NCBI GenBank assembly: GCA_913055875.1
Contig: CAJXJY010000002.1
Location: forward strand, 1 to 64,000
Origin: an uncultured Altererythrobacter sp.
Lineage (GTDB): Bacteria; Pseudomonadota; Alphaproteobacteria; Sphingomonadales; Sphingomonadaceae
Reading direction: 5' to 3'
DNA: 64,000 nucleotides
The position numbers were made by a program, and so were the translations under genes. Shown here in pieces: positions 45,323 to 53,198 of the stretch (its first letter is position 1; every line of letters starts with the position of its first letter). The notes beneath the pieces were generated by a model. That model did not search any database and was not told where the DNA came from. It saw only the letters and a program-made list of their open reading frames with translations.

Positions 45323-47485
45323 ATGAGCGACTTCCTCCTCGAACTGCGCTCAGAAGAAATCCCCGCGCGGATGCAGGCCGGCGCGCGCGACGAACTTGCA
45401 AATCTATTCTGGCGCTTCTTGGGCGATAACAATCTCCAGAATGACGTATCGGTTACAGTATGGTCCACCCCGCGCCGCCTCGCCCTGATCGCGCGCGAAC
45501 TGCCCGAAGCGACCGAAGCCGTGAGCGAGGAAGCCAAGGGCCCGCCCGAGGGTGCGCCCGATCAGGCGGTCGAGGGCTTCTGCCGCAAGAACGGCGTCAC
45601 CCGCGACCAGCTCGAAGTGCGCGATGTGAAGGGCCGTGCGACATACTTCGCGGTCAAGGACATCCCCGGCCGCGCCACTGCCGAGCTGCTCGCCGAGGCG
45701 ATCCCCGCCATCGTGCGCGACTTCGCCTGGCCCAAGTCGATGCGCTGGGGCGCGGCCTCGCTGTCGAGCGAGAGCCTGCGCTGGGTCCGCCCGCTGTCGG
45801 GCATCGTCGCACTGCTCGGCGACGAGGTGGTCGAGTGCGAGGTGCACGGCGTCACCAGCGGCGCGGTCACGCTCGGCCACCGCTTCCACCATTCGGGCGA
45901 CATCACCATCGGCAATGCCGACGACTACGCGGTCAAGCTGCGCGCGGCGCATGTGATCGTCGACCACGATGAGCGGCAGGACCTGATCCGTGCGGGCGCG
46001 GCCAAGGTGGCGCGCGAAGCCGGCCTCACGCTGGTCGAGGACGAGGGGCTGGTGGTCGAGAACGCCGGCCTGACCGAATGGCCCGTCCCGCTGCTCGGCC
46101 GCTTCGACGAGGCCTATCTCGATGTCCCGCCCGAGGTGATCCAGCTCACCGCGCGGGTGAACCAGAAATATTTCGTGTGCGAGGACGCGCACGGAAAGCT
46201 CGCCAACGCCTTCGTCTGCACTGCCAATATCGAGGCGGAGGACGGCGGCGAGCGGATCGTCGACGGCAACCGCAAGGTGCTCGCCGCGCGGCTTGCCGAT
46301 GCGCGCTTCTTCTGGGAGGTGGACCGGAAGACATCGCTGGCACAACAGGCGCGCAAGCTGGCGCGGATAACCTTCCACGAAAGGCTCGGCACGCTCGACG
46401 ACAAGGTCGACCGGGTCGCCAAGCTGGCCGACTGGCTGGTGTTCGATGCCAAGGCGCCCAACGGCGACCACAAACTCGCCCGCCAGGCCGCCGAACTGTG
46501 CAAGGCCGATCTCGTCACCGAAATGGTCGGGGAATTCCCAGAACTTCAAGGCCTTATGGGCGGATATTACGCCAGCGCCGAAGGTCTGCCCGACGAAGTC
46601 GCGGACGCAATCCGCGATCACTACAGGCCCGTCGGCGCGAACGACGTGGTACCGACTGCGCCGACCACGGTCGCGGTGAGCCTAGCCGACAAGCTCGACA
46701 ACCTGCTGAGCTTCTTCAAGATCGACATCCTGCCGACCGGCTCGAAGGATCCCTTTGCGCTGCGCCGGGCGGCGCTCGGCTACCTGAGGCTGGTGCAGGC
46801 GAACGACCTCAAGCTCGACCTGGGCGAAGTGGTCCACGCCTGGCACAGCCAGCGCAATCCGGCTCTGACCGAGAAGCTGGCGATGTTCCTGCTCGACCGG
46901 CTTGCTGTCCAGTTGCGCGACGAGGGCGTCCGTCCCGATTTCATCCAGGCATCGCGCGAATGGTCGGGCAAGGTCGATACTCGTGTCGACCGTGTGGAAG
47001 CCCGTGCGCGGGCTTTGGCCGAGTTCCTCGCTGGCGAAGACGGCGCCAACCTGCTCGCCGGCTACAAGCGCGCCGCCAACATCCTCAAGAAAGAGGACTG
47101 GCAGGGCGAAGCCGATCTCGAACCGCATACCGGCGAGGAAGACCCGCTGGCGCTGGTAGACGATCCGGACCTTCGTGCGGTGGTCGATGCGCAGTTGCAC
47201 GAGCCCAAGAAAAAAACGCTGTCCTACACGCCCGAACCCGCCGAAAAGGCGCTGATCGACGCGCTCGATGTGGCGGAGCCCAAGGCTTCGGCGGCGGTCG
47301 GGGCGGAGGATTTCGGCGCCGCGATGGCGGCGCTCGCCAGCTTGCGCGGGCCGATCGATGCGTTTTTCGAGGAGGTGACGGTCAATGACGAGGACCAGGT
47401 CAAGCGCACCGCGCGGCTCGACCTCCTCGCGCGCTTCCGCGACGCGGTCCACCGCGTGGCCGATTTCGGCCGGATCGAAGGATGA
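45323..47485 (+). CDS. glyS: Glycyl-tRNA synthetase beta chain
   Basis: The beta subunit binds tRNA-Gly through its anticodon- and acceptor-recognition domains. The 720-residue protein starts DFLLELRSEEIPARMQ, the family hallmark, and contains PTTVAVSLADKLDNLLSFF near the HD-like domain and KKTLSYTPEPAEKALIDAL in the C-terminal part. It lacks the catalytic site, which is on GlyQ. Translation starts 107 bases after the glyQ stop, the gap being filled by the repeat, with a clear GGAGG upstream. Confidence 0.96.
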   Translation: MSDFLLELRSEEIPARMQAGARDELANLFWRFLGDNNLQNDVSVTVWSTPRRLALIARELPEATEAVSEEAKGPPEGAPDQAVEGFCRKNGVTRDQLEVRDVKGRATYFAVKDIPGRATAELLAEAIPAIVRDFAWPKSMRWGAASLSSESLRWVRPLSGIVALLGDEVVECEVHGVTSGAVTLGHRFHHSGDITIGNADDYAVKLRAAHVIVDHDERQDLIRAGAAKVAREAGLTLVEDEGLVVENAGLTEWPVPLLGRFDEAYLDVPPEVIQLTARVNQKYFVCEDAHGKLANAFVCTANIEAEDGGERIVDGNRKVLAARLADARFFWEVDRKTSLAQQARKLARITFHERLGTLDDKVDRVAKLADWLVFDAKAPNGDHKLARQAAELCKADLVTEMVGEFPELQGLMGGYYASAEGLPDEVADAIRDHYRPVGANDVVPTAPTTVAVSLADKLDNLLSFFKIDILPTGSKDPFALRRAALGYLRLVQANDLKLDLGEVVHAWHSQRNPALTEKLAMFLLDRLAVQLRDEGVRPDFIQASREWSGKVDTRVDRVEARARALAEFLAGEDGANLLAGYKRAANILKKEDWQGEADLEPHTGEEDPLALVDDPDLRAVVDAQLHEPKKKTLSYTPEPAEKALIDALDVAEPKASAAVGAEDFGAAMAALASLRGPIDAFFEEVTVNDEDQVKRTARLDLLARFRDAVHRVADFGRIEG

Positions 47486-47548
47486 GCCGCGAAATCGCAT
47501 TGTGTCGCCCTTCCTGTCGATTGTCCTGCAATATCAAGGCAGTAATCA

Positions 47549-47577
47549 GGGTGACAACTGGGTGACACCTGTCACCC
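47549..47577 (+). promoter_or_regulatory. Candidate operator of three GGGTGACA half-sites upstream of ppdK
   Basis: GGGTGACA occurs at 47549-47556 and again at 47560-47567, followed after CC by its reverse complement TGTCACCC at 47570-47577. The latter two form a perfect 8-2-8 palindrome; the first lies 11 bp upstream in the same orientation, one helix turn away. It is 38-66 bases before the ppdK start, a normal operator position. The binding protein is unknown. Confidence 0.6.
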
Positions 47578-47614
47578 GCACACGTCGAACGAACGAGAAA
47601 AGGTTCACTTTCCG

Positions 47615-50374
47615 ATGACGACAACGGTCTATCCATTCGGCGGCGCGGCAACGGCAAGCGATCCGCGTGCGAAGGACAAGACCGTGGTCGGCGGGAAGGG
47701 CGCCAACCTCGCCGAAATGGCCGAGATCGGCCTGCCGGTGCCGCCGGGCTTCACCATCACGACCGAGGAATGCCTGCGCTACCTCGCCGAGGGCGGGGAG
47801 TTTGCCGCAGAACTGCAGGCGGCTGTGCGCGAGGCGCTCGGCCATATCGAAGCGACGGTCGGGAAAAAGCTCGGCGATGCGGCGGACCCGCTGCTGGTTT
47901 CGGTCCGCTCGGGCGCGGCGATTTCGATGCCGGGCATGATGGATACCGTGCTCAATCTCGGCCTCAACGACGATACGGTGCAGGGCCTCGCCGCGACCTC
48001 GGGCGACGAACGCTTCGCCTGGGACAGCTATCGCCGCTTCATCCAGATGTATGCCGACGTGGTGCTCGGGCTCGATCACGGGCTGTTCGAGGAAGCGCTC
48101 GAGATCGCCAAGGAAGACAAGGGCTATTTCAACGACACCGAGATGGAAGCGGGCGACTGGAAGAAGCTGGTCGCCGAATACAAGCGCATCGCCGAGCAGG
48201 AACGCGGCGGCGAACCGTTTCCGCAGGACGTCACCGAACAATTGTGGGGCGCGATCCGCGCGGTGTTCGACAGCTGGGATTCGGAGCGGGCGAAGGTCTA
48301 TCGCCGCCTCAACGATATCGCGCACGACATGGGCACCGCGGTCAACGTGCAGGCGATGGTGTTCGGCAATATGGGCGATACCAGCGCCACCGGGGTCGCC
48401 TTCACCCGCGATCCGGCGACCGGCGAGAAGGCCTATTACGGCGAGTACCTGATCAACGCGCAGGGCGAGGACGTGGTCGCGGGCATCCGCACCCCGCAAT
48501 ACCTGACCAGGGCCGCGCGCGAGGCCGCGGGGGCCAAGCCGCTCAGCATGGAAGAGGCGATGCCCGAGGCCTATGCCGAACTGGCGCGCGTGTTCGACCT
48601 GCTCGAGCGGCATTACAAGGATATGCAGGACATCGAGTTCACGGTGCAGGACGGCACGCTGTGGATGCTGCAGACGCGCAGCGGCAAGCGCACCGCCAAG
48701 GCCGCGCTCAAGCTCGCGGTCGACATGGTCGGCGAGGGGCTGATCGACGAGGAGACCGCGATCCGGCGGGTCGATCCGATGGCGCTCGACCAGCTGCTCC
48801 ACCCGACGCTCGATCCCGATGCGAAGCGCGACGTGCTGACCAAGGGCCTGCCCGCCTCGCCCGGCGCGGCGAGCGGAAAGATCGTGCTCGATGCGGACAC
48901 GGCAGAGGCGTGGGCAGCGAAGGGTGAGAAGGTGATCCTCGTCCGCGTGGAAACCAGCCCCGAGGATATCCACGGGATGCACGCCGCGGCAGGCATCCTG
49001 ACCGCGCGCGGCGGCATGACGTCGCACGCGGCGGTGGTCGCGCGCGGGATGGGGCGGCCCTGCGTGTCGGGCGCGTCGGGCGTGTCGATCGAGCGCGGCG
49101 CGCGCACGCTGCGGATCGGCCAGCGCGAGCTTGCCGAGGGCGATACGATCACGCTCGACGGCGGCAACGGGCAGGTGATGGCGGGCGAGGTCCCGACCAT
49201 CGAACCCGAACTCGCCGGCGATTTCGGCACGCTGATGGAATGGGCCGACCGGCACCGCCGGATGAAGGTGCGCACCAACGCCGAGACTCCCGCCGATTGC
49301 CGCATGGCGCGGCAATTCGGGGCGGAGGGTATCGGGCTGTGCCGGACCGAGCACATGTTCTTCGACGCCGCGCGGATCAGCGCGGTGCGAGAGATGATCC
49401 TCGCCGAGACGGAGAATGGCCGCCGCGCCGCGCTCGACAAGCTGCTGCCCGAACAGCGCAGCGATTTCCGGGCGATCTTCGAGGTGATGGCGGGGCTGCC
49501 GTGCACGATCCGGCTGCTCGACCCGCCGCTGCACGAATTCCTGCCGCACGACGAGGGCGACTTCGCCGAACTGGCCGAGGCGACCGGGCATTCGGTCGAG
49601 GCGCTCAAGCGCCGCGCGGGCGAGCTGCACGAATTCAACCCGATGCTCGGCCATCGCGGGTGCCGGCTCGGCATCACCTATCCCGAGATCTACGAAATGC
49701 AGGCGCGCGCAATCTTCGAGGCGGCGTGCGAAGTGGCGAAATCTCCCCTCCAGCTTGTGGGTGGGGCCGGGGGTGGGCCCGATACCGGCGCGTCCGACTC
49801 ACCCACCCCTAACCCCTCCCGCAAGCGGGAGGGGAACCCGGGCCCGGTGCCCGAGATCATGATCCCGCTGGTGGCGACGCGGCGCGAGCTCGAAATCCTG
49901 CGCGCGCTGGTCGACCGGGTCGCGGACGAGGTGTTCGGCGAGAGCGGATGCAAGGTCGACTATCTCGTCGGCACGATGATCGAACTGCCGCGCGCTGCGC
50001 TGATGGCGGGCGAAATCGCCGAGGAAGGCGCGTTCTTCAGTTTCGGCACCAACGACCTGACGCAGACCACGCTCGGGGTCAGCCGCGACGATGCGGGCCG
50101 GTTCCTGTCGCCTTACGTCGACAAGGGCATCTTCGCGCGCGATCCCTTCGTCAGCCTCGATATCGACGGCGTCGGCCAGCTGGTCGAACTGGCGGCGGAG
50201 CGGGGCAGGGCGGCGCGGCCCGATATCAAGCTCGGTATCTGCGGCGAGCATGGCGGCGATCCGGCCAGCATCGGCTTCTGCGAGCAAGTCGGCCTCGATT
50301 ACGTCAGCGCCTCTCCCTACCGCGTGCCGATCGCCAGGCTGGCGGCGGCGCAGGCGGCGTTGGGAGATGGTTGA
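47615..50374 (+). CDS. ppdK: Pyruvate phosphate dikinase, with in-frame repeat insertion
   Basis: PpdK interconverts pyruvate, ATP and phosphate with PEP, AMP and pyrophosphate, important for gluconeogenesis. The 919-residue protein has the N-terminal nucleotide-binding domain (VVGGKGANLAEMAEIG), the phosphohistidine domain with the swivelling His471 in GGMTSHAAVVARGMGRPC, and the C-terminal PEP/pyruvate domain with catalytic Cys876 in KLGICGEHGG. Family length is about 890; the extra 30 residues at ~711-740 come from a palindromic repeat at 49745-49834, exactly 90 bp, between CEVAK and PVPEIMIPLV. All catalytic residues remain, so function is expected to be kept. Confidence 0.96.
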   Translation: MTTTVYPFGGAATASDPRAKDKTVVGGKGANLAEMAEIGLPVPPGFTITTEECLRYLAEGGEFAAELQAAVREALGHIEATVGKKLGDAADPLLVSVRSGAAISMPGMMDTVLNLGLNDDTVQGLAATSGDERFAWDSYRRFIQMYADVVLGLDHGLFEEALEIAKEDKGYFNDTEMEAGDWKKLVAEYKRIAEQERGGEPFPQDVTEQLWGAIRAVFDSWDSERAKVYRRLNDIAHDMGTAVNVQAMVFGNMGDTSATGVAFTRDPATGEKAYYGEYLINAQGEDVVAGIRTPQYLTRAAREAAGAKPLSMEEAMPEAYAELARVFDLLERHYKDMQDIEFTVQDGTLWMLQTRSGKRTAKAALKLAVDMVGEGLIDEETAIRRVDPMALDQLLHPTLDPDAKRDVLTKGLPASPGAASGKIVLDADTAEAWAAKGEKVILVRVETSPEDIHGMHAAAGILTARGGMTSHAAVVARGMGRPCVSGASGVSIERGARTLRIGQRELAEGDTITLDGGNGQVMAGEVPTIEPELAGDFGTLMEWADRHRRMKVRTNAETPADCRMARQFGAEGIGLCRTEHMFFDAARISAVREMILAETENGRRAALDKLLPEQRSDFRAIFEVMAGLPCTIRLLDPPLHEFLPHDEGDFAELAEATGHSVEALKRRAGELHEFNPMLGHRGCRLGITYPEIYEMQARAIFEAACEVAKSPLQLVGGAGGGPDTGASDSPTPNPSRKREGNPGPVPEIMIPLVATRRELEILRALVDRVADEVFGESGCKVDYLVGTMIELPRAALMAGEIAEEGAFFSFGTNDLTQTTLGVSRDDAGRFLSPYVDKGIFARDPFVSLDIDGVGQLVELAAERGRAARPDIKLGICGEHGGDPASIGFCEQVGLDYVSASPYRVPIARLAAAQAALGDG
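49745..49834. repeat. Composite palindromic element inserted in frame in ppdK
   Basis: A 90-bp element. The right end (49813-49834) is a perfect palindrome CCCCTCCCGC-AA-GCGGGAGGGG; the left end (49745-49766) matches its reverse complement with three mismatches. Inner sequences GGGGTGGG (49770-49777) and CCCACCCC (49802-49809) can also pair. The architecture, outer palindromic units plus inner stem, mirrors the element in carA, though the sequences belong to another subfamily. It is read in frame without stops. Confidence 0.88.
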
Positions 50375-50383
50375 GTCCCCGCC

Positions 50384-51139
50384 CTAGTCCTTCCAGCCGC
50401 TCAGGACGAGGATTTCGAAGCGTTCGGTGGCCTTGCCCTGCTCGTCGCGCTCGGCATCGAACGCGGCCAGGGCACGTTCACAGGCGGCGCGGGTGAACGG
50501 GGGCGAAGGTTCGGCGAGCGAGCGGGTCAGCCCGTGGTCGCGCAGGTCGCCGACCAATCGGTCGAGAGAGGAGTACCGCACGTTCAGAGCGAAGCTGTCG
50601 GTCACCTGCCGTGCAAATCCGGCCCGCTGCAGCAGGCCGCTGCCCGCGCGGATATCGACCATCGGGTGCATCCGCGCCGCGGGCCGGTCGCCATCCGCCG
50701 CGAGTGCGATCCCGCGCAGCAGAGGAAGGCTGCCGGCTCCGGGGAAAGCGGCGAGAAACAGCCCGCCCGATGCCAGCGCACCGCGCGCATGGACCAGCGC
50801 ACCGGGCAGGTCGTTGACGTGGCCGAGACCCATCAGGTGGACGATCAGGTCGAAACCGCCGGCCTCGGCGGGCCGCTCCTCGTCGAACTCGCCCAGCCTC
50901 CCGATGGCGAGCTTCGCCCCGTCCTCGTGCAGGTGCTGCGCCAGCCGGCTCGAGGGATCGCCGACGACCAGCGCCTGCGAGGGTCGGAGACGGATGAAGG
51001 ACAGCCGTTCGATCACGTCGTCGACCAGCGCATCGAGCAGGAAGCAACCCGCGCCGGGCCGGTCGCGGCGCGACCGGGCCCGCGCCCATTTGGCGGCGGC
51101 CTTGCGGCGGGAGAAGATGATCGGCGGTGCCGTTTCCAT
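50384..51139 (-). CDS. BioC/NDUFAF5-like methyltransferase
   Basis: A 251-residue SAM-dependent methyltransferase-like protein. It begins IIFSRRKAAAKWARARSRR, then FLLDALVDDVIERLSFIR and a Rossmann core (LVVGDPSSRLAQHL; FDLIVHLMGLGHVNDLPGALVHARGALASGG). The start resembles the NDUFAF5/BioC group, named after the human complex I assembly factor, common in alphaproteobacteria next to comF. The SAM loop VVGDPSS is weak compared with the usual GxGxG, so activity is uncertain. It is divergent from comF, 56 bases away. Confidence 0.82.
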   Translation of the reverse strand: METAPPIIFSRRKAAAKWARARSRRDRPGAGCFLLDALVDDVIERLSFIRLRPSQALVVGDPSSRLAQHLHEDGAKLAIGRLGEFDEERPAEAGGFDLIVHLMGLGHVNDLPGALVHARGALASGGLFLAAFPGAGSLPLLRGIALAADGDRPAARMHPMVDIRAGSGLLQRAGFARQVTDSFALNVRYSSLDRLVGDLRDHGLTRSLAEPSPPFTRAACERALAAFDAERDEQGKATERFEILVLSGWKD

Positions 51140-51195
51140 GGGCTGCCTCCCGTGCCCGGCTTGCGCCGCACGCGCAACCGTTCCAGCATGGGGGC

Positions 51196-52017
51196 ATGGC
51201 TGGCCCCGGTCTCATCGCGCAATCGCTCGCGCCGCTGGTCGATCTCATCTACCCGCCGCGCTGCCCGCTGTGCGGCGGCGCGATCGAGAGCCAGACGGGG
51301 CTGTGCGGCGGGTGCTGGAACGAGCTGGTTATCCCGGGCGAACCGTCCTGCACGCTGTGCCAGCGGCCGTTCCCCGATACCGCGACCGGCGAAGGCGGCA
51401 TCTGCGCGCCTTGCCTCGCCGATCCGCCGCGGCACGACGGGATCGCGGCGGGCACGCTCTACAACGATGCGTCGCGCAGGCTCGTACTGTCGTTCAAGCA
51501 CGGCGGGCGGATCGCGCTTGCGCCGATGCTCGCCGGCCTGGTCCGCGCGCGGCTGCCGGCGGGATACGAGGATGCGCTGCTGGTCCCGGTCCCGCTGCAC
51601 CGCTGGCGGCTGTGGCGGCGCGGCTACAACCAGGCCGCGCTGCTCGCCCGCGAGCTGGCGCGATCGACCGGCGCGCCGTTGCTGGTCGATGCGCTGGTCC
51701 GCACGCGGCCGACGCCGCCGCTCGGCGGGCTGGGGAAGAACGCGCGGCGGCGGGCGCTACAGGGCGCGATCGTGGTCAATCCGCGGCGTCGCGCGGCGAT
51801 CGAGGGTCGCAAGGTCGTGCTGGTCGACGATGTCCTGACCAGCGGGGCGACCAGCGACACCTGCGTATCGCTGCTCAAGAGGGCGGGGGCGGAAACCGTG
51901 GTGATCGCCTGCTTCGCGAGAGTGCTCGACGAGGCGGTCGATGCCGCCGCTGCCTCCCCCTCAAACGAAAGGCCCCCAAACGAAACGCCCGGAGCCGAAG
52001 CTCCGGGCGCCACGTGA
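51196..52017 (+). CDS. comF: ComF-family phosphoribosyltransferase-like protein
   Basis: A 273-residue ComF protein, linked to natural DNA uptake in other bacteria. The N-terminus has zinc-binding cysteine pairs (CPLCGG, CGGC, CTLC, CAPC) and the C-terminal half has the PRPP-binding motif VVLVDDVLTSGAT of type I phosphoribosyltransferases, together with VPVPLHRWRLWRRGYNQA. The last about 20 residues (from SPSNERPP) are unusual: they overlie a hairpin terminator of opposite polarity at 51986-52009. The start at 51196 is preferred over 51127, which would overlap the methyltransferase gene. Confidence 0.9.
   Translation: MAGPGLIAQSLAPLVDLIYPPRCPLCGGAIESQTGLCGGCWNELVIPGEPSCTLCQRPFPDTATGEGGICAPCLADPPRHDGIAAGTLYNDASRRLVLSFKHGGRIALAPMLAGLVRARLPAGYEDALLVPVPLHRWRLWRRGYNQAALLARELARSTGAPLLVDALVRTRPTPPLGGLGKNARRRALQGAIVVNPRRRAAIEGRKVVLVDDVLTSGATSDTCVSLLKRAGAETVVIACFARVLDEAVDAAAASPSNERPPNETPGAEAPGAT
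51986..52009 (-). terminator. Minus-strand intrinsic terminator inside the comF 3' end
   Basis: On the minus strand the perfect 10-bp stem CGCCCGGAGC / GCTCCGGGCG with a TTCG tetraloop is followed by TTTCGTTTG, a U-rich tail. There is no minus-strand protein gene upstream of it, which argues for a non-coding transcript ending here. It may also act on comF in the other direction, with a weaker tail. Confidence 0.75.
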
Positions 52018-52300
52018 CGAATATCAGTGGATCCGCCTTGCGGCCGAGGCAACCAAACCCCCATCGGGTTGCCGGGATCCGATCCCTCATCGTTGTGCGG
52101 AGGCGCCGTGGCTTTCGCCGGCTGCGCTCCTGCCCCCTGAACCATGGCGCTCTTGCGGCACCGTGTTTCGGCGGACGGCCCCCTCAGGCCGTGCGCGCTA
52201 TCAACCACCGCTTGGCCGTTCATCAAAGCGACAAGTTCGCGAGTCGCGGATTTTGCGAAACCGCTGTGTTTATTGTGCAACGTTTATGAGTGATGGACTG
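51986..52300 (-). ncRNA. Candidate structured non-coding RNA between comF and hisI
   Basis: The 316-base gap between comF and hisI holds no gene that I can support, but on the minus strand it ends in a strong intrinsic terminator and contains several stable helices, for example GGCAACC / GGTTGCC (near 52050-52075), GGGATC-G-GATCCC (near 52074-52086) and GGCC-GCAA-GGC. Open frames across it use codons unlike the rest of this genome. I checked by eye for RNase P, tmRNA, SRP RNA and common riboswitch signatures and found none. The 5' end is a guess, near an AT-rich promoter-like stretch at about 52265-52290. Confidence 0.45.
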
Positions 52301-52333
52301 GCATCGCGCTCCGTGCGGGCTTAGGACCGGCGC

Positions 52334-52705
52334 ATGTGTGCCGAAGACGACCGCGAGACGGGTTCAACCCCAATGCCGAAATTCGACGAGCGCGGATTGC
52401 TCGCCGCGATGGTGGTCGATGCAGCGGACGGCGCGCCGTTGATGCTGGCCTACATGAACGCCGAGGCGCTGCAGCGTACGCGCGACACCGGCCTGGCGCA
52501 TTTCTGGTCGCGCTCGCGGCAGGCGCTGTGGCGGAAGGGCGAGACTTCGGGCAACACGCTCGCGGTCGAGGAAATCCTCGTCGACTGCGACCAGGATGCC
52601 CTCTTCCTGCGGGTGAGGCCGGCCGGTCCGGTATGTCATACCGGAGCGCGATCGTGCTTCTACCGCCGCCTCGAAGGCGATCGGCTGGTCCGCATCGATA
52701 GTTGA
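52334..52705 (+). CDS. hisI: Phosphoribosyl-AMP cyclohydrolase
   Basis: HisI opens the adenine ring of phosphoribosyl-AMP, the third step of histidine synthesis. The 123-residue single-domain form has the family core: [49 protein letters not shown], and the zinc/magnesium site [11 protein letters not shown] with [14 protein letters not shown] (Cys residues of the metal site). No HisE domain is fused. The stop codon overlaps the promoter region of the following merR-type gene. It is the only histidine gene in the window. Confidence 0.95.
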   Translation: MCAEDDRETGSTPMPKFDERGLLAAMVVDAADGAPLMLAYMNAEALQRTRDTGLAHFWSRSRQALWRKGETSGNTLAVEEILVDCDQDALFLRVRPAGPVCHTGARSCFYRRLEGDRLVRIDS

Positions 52706-52727
52706 CGTTTACGTAAAGCAAACGTAA
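52702..52727 (+). promoter_or_regulatory. Promoter/operator of the merR-type gene
   Basis: TTGACG (52702-52707), a good -35 hexamer, overlaps the hisI stop. It is followed by palindromic sequence with TTTACGTAAA and the pair CGTTT / AAACG. This resembles the operators of LiuR-type MerR regulators of fatty-acid or branched-chain catabolism, so autoregulation is likely. The coding start lies only about 10 bases downstream, so the true transcription start or translation start may differ. Confidence 0.5.
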
Positions 52728-52736
52728 GGCGAAGGC

Positions 52737-53171
52737 ATGCCTGCCCAACCCGCCACAGCGGCCCATTCGGGGGCCCATCTCGACCGCCCCGACAAGCACG
52801 ACCGCGAGCAATACAGCATTTCCGACCTCACCACCGAGTTCGGCTGCACCGCGCGCGCGCTGCGCTTCTACGAGGACGAGGGTCTGATCGCGCCGCACCG
52901 CATCGGGCTCTCGCGGGTCTATACCAAGCGCGACCGCGCACGGCTCGCCTGGATCATGCGGGCCAAGAATGTCGGCTTCAGCCTGTCCGAGATCCGCGAA
53001 ATGATCGACCTCTACGATCTCGACGACGGGCGGGTCGAGCAGCGCCGCGTCACGATCGAGAAGTGCAAGACGCATGTCGCCAAGCTGAAGCGCCAGCGTG
53101 CCGATATCGATTCCTCGATCAAGGACCTCACTGCCTTCATCAAACAGGTCGAAGCAGCCGAAAAGGGCTGA
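52737..53171 (+). CDS. MerR-family transcription regulator (LiuR-like)
   Basis: A 144-residue MerR regulator. The N-terminal winged helix reads YSISDLTTEFGCTARALRFYEDEGLIAPHRIGLSRVYTKRDRARLAWIMRAKNVGFSLSEI, and a C-terminal coiled coil (VEQRRVTIEKCKTHVAKLKRQRADID) forms the dimer. It lacks the metal-binding cysteines of MerR proper, which fits the LiuR group that senses acyl-CoA metabolites. It lies 27 bases before an acyl-CoA dehydrogenase gene, the expected target. Confidence 0.9.
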   Translation: MPAQPATAAHSGAHLDRPDKHDREQYSISDLTTEFGCTARALRFYEDEGLIAPHRIGLSRVYTKRDRARLAWIMRAKNVGFSLSEIREMIDLYDLDDGRVEQRRVTIEKCKTHVAKLKRQRADIDSSIKDLTAFIKQVEAAEKG

Positions 53172-53198
53172 CCCCGACACCCGCCAGGAAAGCACCCG

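Noticed and set aside
50300-50330. PpdK reads VSASPYRVP where many homologues have VSCSPYRVP, suggesting loss of a catalytic Cys
   Set aside because: The catalytic Cys of this family is the one in GICGEHGG (Cys876 here), which is present; the other position is not catalytic.
51624-52280. 218-codon minus-strand frame across comF and the comF-hisI gap
   Set aside because: It begins with TTG, runs through an intrinsic terminator and then shadows comF; codon use in its first part is unlike this genome.
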